Assembly (NCBI GenBank): GCA_020636095.1
Contig: JACJYN010000007.1
Coordinates: 310,001 to 374,000 of the forward strand
Direction of reading: 5' to 3'
Length of the DNA stretch: 64,000 nucleotides
Source: Lewinellaceae bacterium
Lineage (GTDB): Bacteria; Bacteroidota; Bacteroidia; Chitinophagales; Saprospiraceae
This document shows, one piece after another, positions 53,670-62,870 of this stretch. Under the pieces are notes generated by a model. That model did no database searches. It was given only the letters and a program-made list of their open reading frames with translations, and was not told the origin of the DNA. The position numbers and the translations under genes were made by a program. Each line of letters opens with the position of its first letter. The first letter of the stretch is position 1.

Positions 53670-54290
53670 ATGCAATTAAAGCAGCACATTCTAAATAAAT
53701 CGTATGAGCTCTTCATGCGCTTTGGCATAAAGAGTGTCACCATGGATGATATCGCCCGGGAACTGGGCATGTCGAAGAAAACGCTTTATCAGTACGTCGA
53801 CAATAAGACGGACCTGATCGAGCAGATATTCCACCAGCATATCGAGGAGGAAAAAAAGGTCATGGAGCGAATTCGAAGCAGCTCAACGGATGCGGTAGAT
53901 GAGATACTGAAGATAGCCATGTATGTGGTGGAAAAACTTCGGGAACTTTCACAAACGACGGTTTATGACCTGCAGAAATACTATCGCAATACCTGGAAAC
54001 AGATGGATGCCTTACATCAGCGCCATGTGTACACCATTATTAAAGAGAACCTGGAGCGCGGGGTCCGGCAAGGCGTTTATCGTTCCAACCTGAACCCCGA
54101 TATTATTGCGAAGTTGCACGTTGGCAAGACTTCCCTGGTGGCGGATGAAGAGATGTTTCCCGCCAGGGAGTACGACATTAAAACGCTGTACTGGGAGTAT
54201 ATCTACTACCACATCCATGGTGTAGCTTCCGCCGAGGGGCAGCGCCTTCTGGAAAAGTACAAGGCAGCAGAAAATCTAACAATCAAATAA
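53670..54290 (+). CDS. TetR/AcrR-family regulator of the efflux operon
   Basis: A 206-residue protein with an N-terminal helix-turn-helix (FGIKSVTMDDIARELGMSKK then TLYQYVDNKTDLI) and a C-terminal ligand domain. It is the first gene of a TolC-MFP-RND operon and probably represses it, releasing DNA on ligand binding. It is 29 nt upstream of the TolC-type gene. Confidence 0.9.
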   Translation: MQLKQHILNKSYELFMRFGIKSVTMDDIARELGMSKKTLYQYVDNKTDLIEQIFHQHIEEEKKVMERIRSSSTDAVDEILKIAMYVVEKLRELSQTTVYDLQKYYRNTWKQMDALHQRHVYTIIKENLERGVRQGVYRSNLNPDIIAKLHVGKTSLVADEEMFPAREYDIKTLYWEYIYYHIHGVASAEGQRLLEKYKAAENLTIK

Positions 54291-54319
54291 GAATAGAAAA
54301 CATTGAAAATCCAATTCTA

Positions 54320-55729
54320 ATGCGTAAGATTCTAGGCCCGATTGTCCTTTTATTGCTGGCTTGGCCAGCCCTGGCCCAGCAACAGGCCCGGCAAATGTCA
54401 CTGGAAGATGCCATTCAGTATGCACTGACGGAAAGCATCAAGATCAAAAATGCCCAGATCACTATTGCTAATGCCGAACAGCAGATCATCGAGCGGCGGG
54501 CAGCCGGTATTCCTCAACTTAGCGGGAGCGTACAATACACCCACTATCTGAAGGTGCCCAGGCAGCCGCTGCCGGAAGGTTTCGATATTTTTAATATTTT
54601 CGGCCAGGCGTTGGCGGTCGACCTGTATGACCAGCTGTCTGAAAATACTCAGGCGGCGCTCAATGACGCCTTTCAGGGCTCCAATGGCGGCAGCGACGAA
54701 GGCATCGCCTTCTTTCTCAAAAACAACTTCACCGCCGGCCTCAACCTGGACGCTATGGTGTTCGACGGCTCCTATTTCATTGCGCTGCAGGCCGCCCGCG
54801 AATTCCGAACTTACACCACCCGCGAATTCGCTACTAAAAAGCGGGAAGTGGAAAATGCCGTGATCGAATCCTATCTGCCGGTCCTGCTGATCCAGGAGAA
54901 TATTGAATTACTCGATAAGAACATCACCAACCTGGAGCAGCTGTTTTTTGAAACCAAAGAATTGTATAAGGCAGGCTTTGCTGAACAGCTCGACATCGAC
55001 CGGCAGGAGTTATCGCTGTCCAATCTGAGGGTAGAGCGAGAAAACCTGGTGCGCCAAAAGCAGTTGGCAATGGAGAACCTGAAATTCAATATGGGGTATC
55101 CCCTGGACGAGCCTCTGGTGATCGCCGATGACCTGAGCCAGATGCTGGTGGACGCCACCCCAGATGCGTTGACTTCCAACTTTGACCCTGCTCGCCGCCC
55201 CGAATATGAACTGCTGGACCAGGCCATCACTATGAACGAGTTTAACATCAAGCTCAACCGGGCCGGCTATCTGCCGTCTTTACGAGCCTTCGGCACTTAT
55301 CAGCAACAGTACCAGGGTGATGATCTTAAAAACGGATTCTGGGCGCCTTCGGCATTTGTAGGCCTGAGCCTGAATGTGCCCATCTTTGACGGGCTGGATA
55401 AAAAAGCCAAAATCGAACGGGCGCGGTTAGACCTCGAATTGGCCAGAAACCAGAAAAAAGACCTGGCTAGGGCCATTACCCTGGAGGTCAAGAATTCCCG
55501 AACGAACTACCTCAATGCCGACCAGCGCCTGCAAAGCCAGAAGAAAAACCTGGGCCTGGCGGAGCGCATCTATGAAACCACTCAGGTGAAATACCGGGAA
55601 GGGGTAGGGTCCAGCCTGGAAGTTACACAGGCCGAACAAAGCCTTTACGCCTCCCAAAGTAACTATATGCAGGCGATGTATGACCTCTTGCTGGCAAAAG
55701 CAAGGCTCGATATGGCCCTGGGAGATTAG
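54320..55729 (+). CDS. TolC-family outer-membrane efflux protein
   Basis: A 469-residue protein with a signal peptide (ILGPIVLLLLAWPALAQ). The alternating helical repeats typical of TolC are visible: SLEDAIQYALTESIKIKNAQ early, and LDLELARNQKKDLARAIT, KYREGVGSSLEVTQAEQSLY late. It should form the outer-membrane channel for the RND pump. The next gene starts 107 nt downstream. Confidence 0.93.
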   Translation: MRKILGPIVLLLLAWPALAQQQARQMSLEDAIQYALTESIKIKNAQITIANAEQQIIERRAAGIPQLSGSVQYTHYLKVPRQPLPEGFDIFNIFGQALAVDLYDQLSENTQAALNDAFQGSNGGSDEGIAFFLKNNFTAGLNLDAMVFDGSYFIALQAAREFRTYTTREFATKKREVENAVIESYLPVLLIQENIELLDKNITNLEQLFFETKELYKAGFAEQLDIDRQELSLSNLRVERENLVRQKQLAMENLKFNMGYPLDEPLVIADDLSQMLVDATPDALTSNFDPARRPEYELLDQAITMNEFNIKLNRAGYLPSLRAFGTYQQQYQGDDLKNGFWAPSAFVGLSLNVPIFDGLDKKAKIERARLDLELARNQKKDLARAITLEVKNSRTNYLNADQRLQSQKKNLGLAERIYETTQVKYREGVGSSLEVTQAEQSLYASQSNYMQAMYDLLLAKARLDMALGD

Positions 55730-55836
55730 ATTAAAAACGACAAAACGCCGAATAGAATAGTTAATAGTCGCTGCCGGGAACTGCTGCATGAAAACAGCTT
55801 CCTCCATCAATAATACCTGTTAAAACAACAACAACC

Positions 55837-57021
55837 ATGAAATACCTCATTCCTTTGTTTGCCCTTGTCGCTTTACTGGGCGCCTGCGGCCGTGGGGCCG
55901 GCTCTGAATCTGAACTTCCGGAGAGCCTGGAAGATAAGCGCGCCCTGCTGAAAGAAAAGCAGACAGAACTAAAAGAGATTACTTCCCAGGTCGCTCAACT
56001 GGAAAAAGAGATTGCCGAACTGGACCCCGCCGGCAGTGCGAAAGCGCGCCGCCTGGTAACTACTGAAATCGTGCAACGGTCAGACTTTCAGCATTTTGTG
56101 GAAATACAGGGCTCGGTTAAAGCCGATGATTATGTTGATGCGTCCAGTGAAATAGCGGGCCGCATTCTTCGTCTGAAAGTTGGTGAGGGAGATAACGTCC
56201 GTGCCGGCCAGCTCATCGCCGAATTGGATCTGGAACAGTTAAAGAAGCAGATGGCGGAGGTGGAAAAATCACTGGAGTTAGCCACTACGGTCTACCAACG
56301 GCAGAAGCGTCTCTGGGATCAAAACATTGGTTCTGAAATCCAGTACCTGGAAGCCAAGAACGGAAAAGAGCGCCTGGAAAAGAGCATGGAAACGCTTCAG
56401 TTCCAGCTCACCAAATCTAAGGTGTACGCGCCGGCTTCCGGTGTAGTAGAGCAGGTCGTTGTGCAGGCAGGCGAGCTGGCGATGCCGGGCGCTCCCATCC
56501 TGCAGATTCTCAACCCCCGCAAACTCAAGGTAGTCGCCGCCGTCCCGGAAACCTACCTGCGGGCGATTAAGCAAGGAGAGAAAGTAAATGTCAAATTCCC
56601 GTCGCTCAACCTGGAACAGGACGTTCGGGTAACACTCATAGGATCTTCCATCGATCCTTCCAACCGGACCTTTGCAGTGGAGGCGGATATTCAAAGCCAG
56701 AATGGCCTGCTGAAACCCAATTTGCTGGCAGTCATGGTCATTAAGGATGAGGAGGAAAAGGATATCGTTTCCATTCCGCTGGAAATGGTTCAGCAGGAAG
56801 TGAGTGGGAAAGATTTTGTCTACATCAAAGGAGAAGGACAGAATGGGCTCTTTGCCAAAAAGGTGTACGTAAAAACGGGAAAGTCTTTCAAAGGCAATAT
56901 CATTATTGAAGAAGGCCTGAAGGGCGGAGAGGAATTGATCATTGAAGGAGCCCGCGGCCTGGCCGAGAATGAACTGATCAAAGTACAGGAAGATGCCGAG
57001 CGCATCGGGCAGAATGGCTGA
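55837..57021 (+). CDS. RND efflux periplasmic adaptor (MFP) lipoprotein
   Basis: A 394-residue adaptor with lipobox LLGAC. Residues about 30-65 form a coiled coil; the lipoyl/barrel-sandwich part includes VDASSEIAGRILRLKVGEGD and VYAPASGVVEQVVVQAGEL. The beta-barrel and membrane-proximal domains follow (RTFAVEADIQSQNGLLKPN). It joins the RND pump to the TolC channel. Confidence 0.93.
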   Translation: MKYLIPLFALVALLGACGRGAGSESELPESLEDKRALLKEKQTELKEITSQVAQLEKEIAELDPAGSAKARRLVTTEIVQRSDFQHFVEIQGSVKADDYVDASSEIAGRILRLKVGEGDNVRAGQLIAELDLEQLKKQMAEVEKSLELATTVYQRQKRLWDQNIGSEIQYLEAKNGKERLEKSMETLQFQLTKSKVYAPASGVVEQVVVQAGELAMPGAPILQILNPRKLKVVAAVPETYLRAIKQGEKVNVKFPSLNLEQDVRVTLIGSSIDPSNRTFAVEADIQSQNGLLKPNLLAVMVIKDEEEKDIVSIPLEMVQQEVSGKDFVYIKGEGQNGLFAKKVYVKTGKSFKGNIIIEEGLKGGEELIIEGARGLAENELIKVQEDAERIGQNG

Positions 57022-57102
57022 TCCGGTGGAACTATAGAGGGTTGGGGCAGGAATATGGCTGCTTTCCAACTGATGTCTTATTAATTTGAAAAAAATCATC
57101 CA

Positions 57103-60100
57103 ATGGCTGAAGACCAGAAAAAGAAAAAAGGGCTGAGGGAGTTCGGCCTCTCCTCCCTGGCTGTCGATAACGGAACCAGTGTTTTTATCCTCACGCTGAT
57201 GATCTTCATCTTCGGCATCGAGGCTTATCAGAATATGCCCAAGGAACAATTTCCGGAAGTATCCTGGCCGACCGTTTATGTCAATACGCCTTACTTCGGC
57301 AACTCCGCCGCCGACATCGAGAACCTGGTGACCCGGCCTCTTGAAAAGGAGCTACAGTCGATCACCGGCATCAAAAATATCCGCTCTACTTCCATCCAGG
57401 ACTTCTCGGTGATCACCGCTGAATTCGATGCCGACATGGACCTGGATGACGCCGTGCGAAAGGTGAAGGATGCAGTCGATAAGGCCAAGAGCGAACTGCC
57501 GACCGACCTCGACCAGGAGCCATCGGTGCTGGACATCAACCTGTCGGAGATTCCGATCGTGACGATCAATATTTCCGGTGATTATTCCAATGACGAACTG
57601 CGCAATTTTGCGGAATACCTGGAAGATGAGATCGAACAGCTGGACGAAATCTCAAGTGTAGAACTCCGGGGCGCCCTGGAGCGGGAGGTTAAGGTGGATG
57701 TAGACCTGCTCAAGATGGAATCCCGCCAGGTGAGCTTCGGGGATATCGAAAACGCCATCGCCATGGAAAACATCACCATGTCGGGCGGAGAATTACTGAA
57801 CAACGAGTTTCGCCGGGCCATCCGGGTGAAAGGGGAGTTTGAGAATGTAGAAGAGCTGGAGAATATGATCGTCAAGAGCGAAAACCAGATGCCGATCTAC
57901 CTCAAGGATATCGCCACGGTCACTTATGGGTATAAGGACCCTACCAGTATTGCCCGTTCAGACCGGTTGCCGGTTATCTCTCTGGATGTGGTCAAACGGC
58001 AGGGGGAAAACCTGCTCGAAGCAGCCGATAAGATCAAGGTGATTGTGGACGATGCCCGGAACGAGCTGCCGGCAGACCTGAAGATCAGCCTCTTCAATGA
58101 CCAGTCGGTGAATACCCGCAATGAGGTGAGCAACCTGGAAAACAGCATCATCTCCGGGGTCATCCTGGTAGTGGTGGTCCTGCTCTTTTTCCTCGGCCTG
58201 CGCAACGCATTGTTTGTCGGGCTGGCTATTCCCCTATCCATGCTGATGGGTATCCTGTTCCTCTCCCTGACCGGAGTGACAATGAACATTGTGGTATTGT
58301 TCTCTCTCATTCTGGCTCTCGGCCTGTTGGTGGATAATGCCATCGTGCTGGTGGAAAATATTTACCGGTACATGCAGGAAGGATACAACGGCTGGGACGC
58401 GGCGAAGTACGGCGCCGGGGAGATAGCCATGCCGATCATCGCTTCCACAGCGACCACTCTGGCGGCGTTTCTGCCCCTGGCATTCTGGCCGGGTATTATG
58501 GGCGAGTTTATGAAATACATGCCCATCACTCTGATTATTGTGTTGACTTCTTCGCTCTTCGTGGCGCTGGTCATCAATACGGTCTTTACGTCCCGATTCA
58601 TGAAAGTGGACGAGCGGGCAAATGATGTGGTGGTGCGCCGCCGCCGCCGTAAGAATGTGCTGATCATCTCCGCTGCGATGATCGGCCTGGCGGTGATCTT
58701 TCATCTCACCGGGGTGCTGGCCGGGCGCAATTTCCTGGCTATTGGCGCTGCGATCGTACTACTGAATTGGTTTATCCTGCGGCCCTCTGCTTTTTATTTC
58801 CAGAATCGCTTCCTGCCTGTTTTGGAGGATATATACGACCGCTTTGTGCGGGGCGCGCTGGCTATTCCGGGAGTGGTGTTCGGAGGTACCTTCGTGCTGT
58901 TGTTCGCCGCCATTGCCCTGCTGGCCTTCAATTCGCCCAAGGTGATCTTTTTCCCTTCGGCAGACCCCATCTACATCAATGCGTTCGTTGAGCTTCCGCT
59001 GGGAAAGGATATCCAGGCTACCAACGCCATTACCGGGGAGTTGGAAAAGCGTATCCAGGAGGTCGTCGAGCCCTATTCCGGGATCGTGGAAGCGGTCCTG
59101 ACCCAGATCGGTGAGAACACAGCCGATCCGAACACGCCGCCCGAACCAGGCGCTTCGCCGAATAAGGCCCGCCTGACCGTCTCTTTTGTACCGGCAAATG
59201 AAAGGGGGGGCGTATCCACTTTCGAGGTGATGGAAAAGATTCGCGCAGCCGTAAAAGGCATTCCCGGAGTCAAGATCACAGTGGATAAAAATGCCGATGG
59301 GCCTGCCGCCGGCAAGCCGATCAACCTGGAGATTCAGGGCGAGAACATCGACCGCCTGGCCCTCATCTCCGAAGACCTTATCAAATACTTCAATACAAAA
59401 AATATTCCGGGAATTGAAGAACTACAGGCAGACGTAAAGATCGGAAAACCGGAATTGGTTGTCAACGTTGACCGGGAAGCGGCGCGGCGCTACGAGATTT
59501 CTACTTTCGATATTGCCAATGCCATCCGAACCTCCGTATTTGGCAAGGAGGTATCCAAGTTCAAGGAAGGAGAAGATGAATATCCGATCTTTGTGCGCCT
59601 CGACGAAACCTACCGCAATGATATTGACGGCCTGCTCAACCAGAAGATTACCTTCCGGAGCCCGGCAACCGGCAAAATCTCTCAGGTGCCTATTGCCGCA
59701 GTGGCCGATGTTCAGTTCACGTCTACCTACAGTTCCATTAAACGAAAAGACCTGGATCGCGTCATTACCATCTATTCCAATGTGCTGGAAGGCTACAACG
59801 CCAATGAGATCATCGAGGAAATGAAAGGCTGGATGGAGCAATATCCACTTCCTCAGAGTTACACCTATGAGTTTACCGGCGAACAACAACAGCAGGCGGA
59901 AGATATGGAGTTTCTCAACATGGCTTTTCTCATTGCCCTGTTCTCCATTTTTATCATTATCGTAGCTCAGTTCAACTCAGTGACTTCTCCTTTTATCATT
60001 ATTCTTTCGGTGCTCTTTAGTACCATAGGGGTCTTTCTGGGATATGCCTTTTCCGGAAGGGACATTTCGGTCATCTTCACCGGGGTGGGTATCATCTCGC

Positions 60101-60531
60101 TGGCTGGTGTTGTAGTGAATAACGCCATCGTGTTGATCGACTATACTCACCTACTGATCAGGCGCCGGCAAGAGGAACTGGGGTATGATCACAACCAGGA
60201 GTTGTCTTATGAAGACATGAAAGAAGCGATTGTCCGGGCCGGAGCGACGCGCCTGCGGCCGGTATTGTTAACGGCGATTACGACGGTGCTGGGCTTGATC
60301 CCACTGGCGGTGGGCTTCAACTTTAACTTCTTTACCCTGATTACAGACCTCGACCCTCAAATATTCATTGGGGGAGACAATACAGCGATCTGGGGCCCCA
60401 TGGCCTGGACCGTCATCTATGGCCTGGTCTTTGCTACCTTCCTGACCCTTGTCGTCGTACCGGTGATGTTTTGGTTGTCGTATCGCATGCGCCAGGGAAT
60501 TCTGAAGTTATTTCGGACAAGTGCAGAATAA
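57103..60531 (+). CDS. RND-family efflux pump permease (AcrB-like)
   Basis: A 1142-residue inner-membrane pump with 12 expected helices and two large periplasmic loops. Early motifs (NTPYFGNSAADIENLVTRPL, then LEKELQSITGIKNI) and GLLVDNAIVLVENIYRYMQE in helix 4 are typical. In AcrB-type pumps two adjacent Asp residues carry protons here; this protein has Asp411-Asn412, as some relatives do. The C-terminal helices end with WTVIYGLVFATFLTLVVVPV. It is about 100 residues longer than AcrB. The substrate is unknown. Confidence 0.93.
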   Translation: MAEDQKKKKGLREFGLSSLAVDNGTSVFILTLMIFIFGIEAYQNMPKEQFPEVSWPTVYVNTPYFGNSAADIENLVTRPLEKELQSITGIKNIRSTSIQDFSVITAEFDADMDLDDAVRKVKDAVDKAKSELPTDLDQEPSVLDINLSEIPIVTINISGDYSNDELRNFAEYLEDEIEQLDEISSVELRGALEREVKVDVDLLKMESRQVSFGDIENAIAMENITMSGGELLNNEFRRAIRVKGEFENVEELENMIVKSENQMPIYLKDIATVTYGYKDPTSIARSDRLPVISLDVVKRQGENLLEAADKIKVIVDDARNELPADLKISLFNDQSVNTRNEVSNLENSIISGVILVVVVLLFFLGLRNALFVGLAIPLSMLMGILFLSLTGVTMNIVVLFSLILALGLLVDNAIVLVENIYRYMQEGYNGWDAAKYGAGEIAMPIIASTATTLAAFLPLAFWPGIMGEFMKYMPITLIIVLTSSLFVALVINTVFTSRFMKVDERANDVVVRRRRRKNVLIISAAMIGLAVIFHLTGVLAGRNFLAIGAAIVLLNWFILRPSAFYFQNRFLPVLEDIYDRFVRGALAIPGVVFGGTFVLLFAAIALLAFNSPKVIFFPSADPIYINAFVELPLGKDIQATNAITGELEKRIQEVVEPYSGIVEAVLTQIGENTADPNTPPEPGASPNKARLTVSFVPANERGGVSTFEVMEKIRAAVKGIPGVKITVDKNADGPAAGKPINLEIQGENIDRLALISEDLIKYFNTKNIPGIEELQADVKIGKPELVVNVDREAARRYEISTFDIANAIRTSVFGKEVSKFKEGEDEYPIFVRLDETYRNDIDGLLNQKITFRSPATGKISQVPIAAVADVQFTSTYSSIKRKDLDRVITIYSNVLEGYNANEIIEEMKGWMEQYPLPQSYTYEFTGEQQQQAEDMEFLNMAFLIALFSIFIIIVAQFNSVTSPFIIILSVLFSTIGVFLGYAFSGRDISVIFTGVGIISLAGVVVNNAIVLIDYTHLLIRRRQEELGYDHNQELSYEDMKEAIVRAGATRLRPVLLTAITTVLGLIPLAVGFNFNFFTLITDLDPQIFIGGDNTAIWGPMAWTVIYGLVFATFLTLVVVPVMFWLSYRMRQGILKLFRTSAE

Positions 60532-60565
60532 GTAGTTGTTGCTTTGTTAGGCCAGAAGAATCTTC

Positions 60566-60596
60566 AAAGGGGTTGAATACCACATTCAACCCCTTT
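60566..60596 (+). terminator. hairpin after the RND permease
   Basis: AAAGGGGTTGAAT and its inverse (60584-60596) flank a 5-nt loop, 35 nt after the stop. Only CTGCCC follows, so the T-tract is poor. Confidence 0.5.
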
Positions 60597-60818
60597 CTGC
60601 CCTGTCACATTTTTGTTCTTTTTTGTCTGAAAAGATGCCGAGCTTTTCTTTGTTTTGTGGTAATCGACCAGAAAGAAAGGAATTAAGCGCTTGAAGCGTA
60701 AAAAATACATTGGTGGGGCCGATTGTTTGTTCCTCTTTATTTTCTCCCTATTCTATTTTGAAAGACGTGCCCCAACCGCGAACGTTTAGTGTTGTTCATA
60801 GTGTTTGTTTATCGTTAG

Positions 60819-60851
60819 GCCCCTGTTGTGCTTTCACAACAGGGCTTTTTT
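60819..60851 (+). terminator. rho-independent terminator or attenuator
   Basis: GCCCCTGTTGTG pairs with CACAACAGGGC around a CTTT loop and is followed by six T residues. It lies 288 nt after the RND permease and 249 nt before pdxH. It follows no gene that I can identify, so it may end a small RNA or leader transcript starting in 60600-60800. Confidence 0.7.
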
Positions 60852-60912
60852 ATTTTTGGCTTTTGGGTTTTTCCTGCGGAGATAAACCATCAGGCTGCAT
60901 CGTCTGTTTCTG

Positions 60913-61076
60913 AGAGCATGTTTGGAGGTAGTCATTTGGGCTGCAAATACCCGCTTTGGGAACCTCGCTTCGCCACTTTTTCGCCCCATAGCGCCACTAT
61001 GAAGCTCAAAAATGGCTTCGCGAGAACCCAAAATCGATCATTTTCGCTTCCAAAGCACCACCTCCAAACATGCTCT
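60913..61076. mobile_element. MITE-like palindromic element C (164 bp)
   Basis: AGAGCATGTTTGGAGGT (60913-60929) and its exact inverse (61060-61076) bound the element. The interior matches element B in order and spacing (CTGCAAAT, GGGAACCTC, TTCGCCACTTTTTCGCC, CTCAAAAATGGCTTC, GAGAACC). It ends 23 bp before the start of pdxH, so it lies in that gene's leader or promoter. Confidence 0.75.
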
Positions 61077-61099
61077 GAAGGGAAAAACCAGAAAAATAC

Positions 61100-61747
61100 A
61101 TGTTGGAAGATATTAGAAACCTGAGGAAAGACTACAGTGCCCATACGCTTGGCGCCGGTGATGTGAAAGAAAGCCCTATTTTACAATTCAGCGCCTGGTT
61201 TGAAGAAGCAGTGGCGGCTCAATTGCCGGAACCTAATGCGATGACTCTGGCCACTTCCACACTTGATGGAGCGCCCTCTGCCCGCATTGTACTGCTAAAA
61301 GGAGTGGATGAGCAGGGTTTTGTTTTTTACACCAATTACGAAAGCCGGAAAGGCAAAGTCTTATCTCAAAATCCAAGAGCAGCCCTTGTTTTCCTGTGGC
61401 ATGAGTTACAACGGCAGGTCCGGGTCGAAGGTGGCGTGGAGAGAGTTAGCATGGAAGAGTCAGAGGCCTATTTTCAGTCGCGCCCCAAAGGCAGCCAGAT
61501 TGGCGCCTGGGTGTCGCCGCAGAGCCAGCTCATTGCCAGTAGAGAAGATTTAGAGGAAAAAGCAGCGGCACTGGAGCGCCAGTACGCCCGGGCTGAATAT
61601 TTGCCTTTGCCTCCCAATTGGGGTGGATTCCGGCTTCGCCCTACTCTGATCGAGTTCTGGCAAGGGCGTTCTAACCGCCTGCACGACCGCATTCAGTATT
61701 CTCTGCAGGCCAATGATAAATGGAAAATAGAGCGGCTTGCGCCCTGA
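61100..61747 (+). CDS. pdxH: pyridoxamine 5'-phosphate oxidase
   Basis: A 215-residue FMN-dependent enzyme that oxidises pyridoxine or pyridoxamine 5'-phosphate to pyridoxal 5'-phosphate, the last step of B6 salvage. FMN-binding TLDGAPSARIVLLKGVDEQG and FYTNYESRKG are clear, as is the family signature IEFWQGRSNRLHDRI near the end. The C-terminal WKIERLAP is typical. Length is standard. Element C occupies its upstream region. Confidence 0.95.
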   Translation: MLEDIRNLRKDYSAHTLGAGDVKESPILQFSAWFEEAVAAQLPEPNAMTLATSTLDGAPSARIVLLKGVDEQGFVFYTNYESRKGKVLSQNPRAALVFLWHELQRQVRVEGGVERVSMEESEAYFQSRPKGSQIGAWVSPQSQLIASREDLEEKAAALERQYARAEYLPLPPNWGGFRLRPTLIEFWQGRSNRLHDRIQYSLQANDKWKIERLAP

Positions 61748-61757
61748 GGTTGAGAGG

Positions 61758-61810
61758 GCCCGTTTTTTGTTACTGTCCTGGAGCAAGCCGGGAAGCAACA
61801 AAAAACGGGC
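61758..61810. terminator. bidirectional terminator between pdxH and the bacilliredoxin gene
   Basis: GCCCGTTTTTTGTT (61758-61771) and its exact inverse (61797-61810) provide a stem with A/T tracts for both directions. It fills the 69-bp gap between the convergent genes. Confidence 0.7.
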
Positions 61811-61816
61811 AAAAAC

Positions 61817-62230
61817 TTAACAATACCGGTCGAAGGCCATTTTCAGGTTGGCGGCGATGATCTCTGCCGACCGCCCTTCAATGTGGTGGCGCTCCAGAAA
61901 GTGCACCAGTTTTCCATCCTTAAAAAGAGCGATGGAAGGAGAAGAAGGAGGGTAGGGCAGCATATATTCGCGCGCCCGGCTCGTAGCCTCGTGGTCAACA
62001 CCGGCAAATACCGTAACCATGCGGCCTGGCTTTTTATCATGCTGGGCAGCCAGTTTGGCGCCAGGGCGGGCATTAGCTGCGGCGCATCCACAAACGGAGT
62101 TTACTACTACCATCACCGTACCTTCGGTGTTGTCGAGGGCTTTATCCACTTGCTCAGCACTTGTCAGGCTTTCAAAGCCATATTCAGTAAGGTCCTGAGC
62201 CATCGGCTTTGTCAATTCAGCTGGGTACAT
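61817..62230 (-). CDS. BrxA/BrxB-family bacilliredoxin
   Basis: A 137-residue thioredoxin-fold protein. The active motif is CGC at residues 47-49 in NSVCGCAAANARPGA, matching bacilliredoxins, which in Firmicutes reduce protein-bacillithiol disulfides. Bacteroidota members imply use of bacillithiol or a similar thiol. Its leader contains a TAACTTTG box. Confidence 0.92.
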   Translation of the reverse strand: MYPAELTKPMAQDLTEYGFESLTSAEQVDKALDNTEGTVMVVVNSVCGCAAANARPGAKLAAQHDKKPGRMVTVFAGVDHEATSRAREYMLPYPPSSPSIALFKDGKLVHFLERHHIEGRSAEIIAANLKMAFDRYC

Positions 62231-62252
62231 ATCAATCTTAGTTTATTTTTTA

Positions 62253-62260
62253 CAAAGTTA
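62253..62260 (-). promoter_or_regulatory. TAACTTTG -7 box of the bacilliredoxin gene
   Basis: An exact TAnnTTTG on the minus strand, 22 nt upstream of the start codon at 62230. No clear -33 TTG at the right distance. Confidence 0.35.
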
Positions 62261-62434
62261 ATCTTTTCAACCTTTTCTTATACATCTTACCGGCCGTCTT
62301 GGTTCAAAAGATTGGCCAACATCTTTAATTAGTCTGGTTCAAAATAAGATTTTTTTATTACTAAGGGTAACAATGGCCGGGCCCCTTCCGTAGTCTATGA
62401 ACGTTATTATCTGGCCATGATCAACTGAAGATAG

Positions 62435-62836
62435 ATGAATAAACGAATGCTCCCCTGGATTTTAGGCTGCGGCTTTATAGTGTCTGCTTTTTTTCAGTCC
62501 TGTGTGAGTGACGAGTTGCCCGAACCGGTGTTACCGGAGTCCTGTATGGATTCCATTCCCACTTATGAAGGTTCCATCAAATCGATTATTGACTATTCCT
62601 GCGCTTACAGCGGCTGCCATCTCGACGGCTCTGCGCCGGGAGTATACACCAGCTACAATGGATTGGTAAGTGTAGTGGAATCGGGCCGCCTCAAGGAGAA
62701 AGTTATCAACCTGCGCGGCGACCCCATCCTGGGCATGCCGCCCGAATTCTCGCCCGAGGGCCGGCCGAAAAGCCTTTCTCAATTTGAGTTGGAACTGATC
62801 CAATGCTGGTTGGAAAATAATTATCCGGAAAAGTAG
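62435..62836 (+). CDS. small lipoprotein with CX4CH heme-like motif
   Basis: A 133-residue protein with lipobox FQSC. Residues 56-62 read CAYSGCH, a CX4CH version of the c-type heme motif. Other features are LRGDPILGMPPEFSPEG (a Met ligand region typical of cytochrome c) and FELELIQCWLENNYP. It resembles the small 'hypothetical cytochrome' lipoproteins found near DUF5777 genes, and the next gene is DUF5777, 34 nt away. Whether it binds heme is uncertain. Confidence 0.65.
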   Translation: MNKRMLPWILGCGFIVSAFFQSCVSDELPEPVLPESCMDSIPTYEGSIKSIIDYSCAYSGCHLDGSAPGVYTSYNGLVSVVESGRLKEKVINLRGDPILGMPPEFSPEGRPKSLSQFELELIQCWLENNYPEK

Positions 62837-62870
62837 GGGGCTTGTCCCTGGTATTGGAAAAATCATCGAT

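Noticed and set aside
60710..60913. 67-codon ORF before pdxH
   Set aside because: It crosses the terminator hairpin and enters element C; its sequence has no protein-like pattern.
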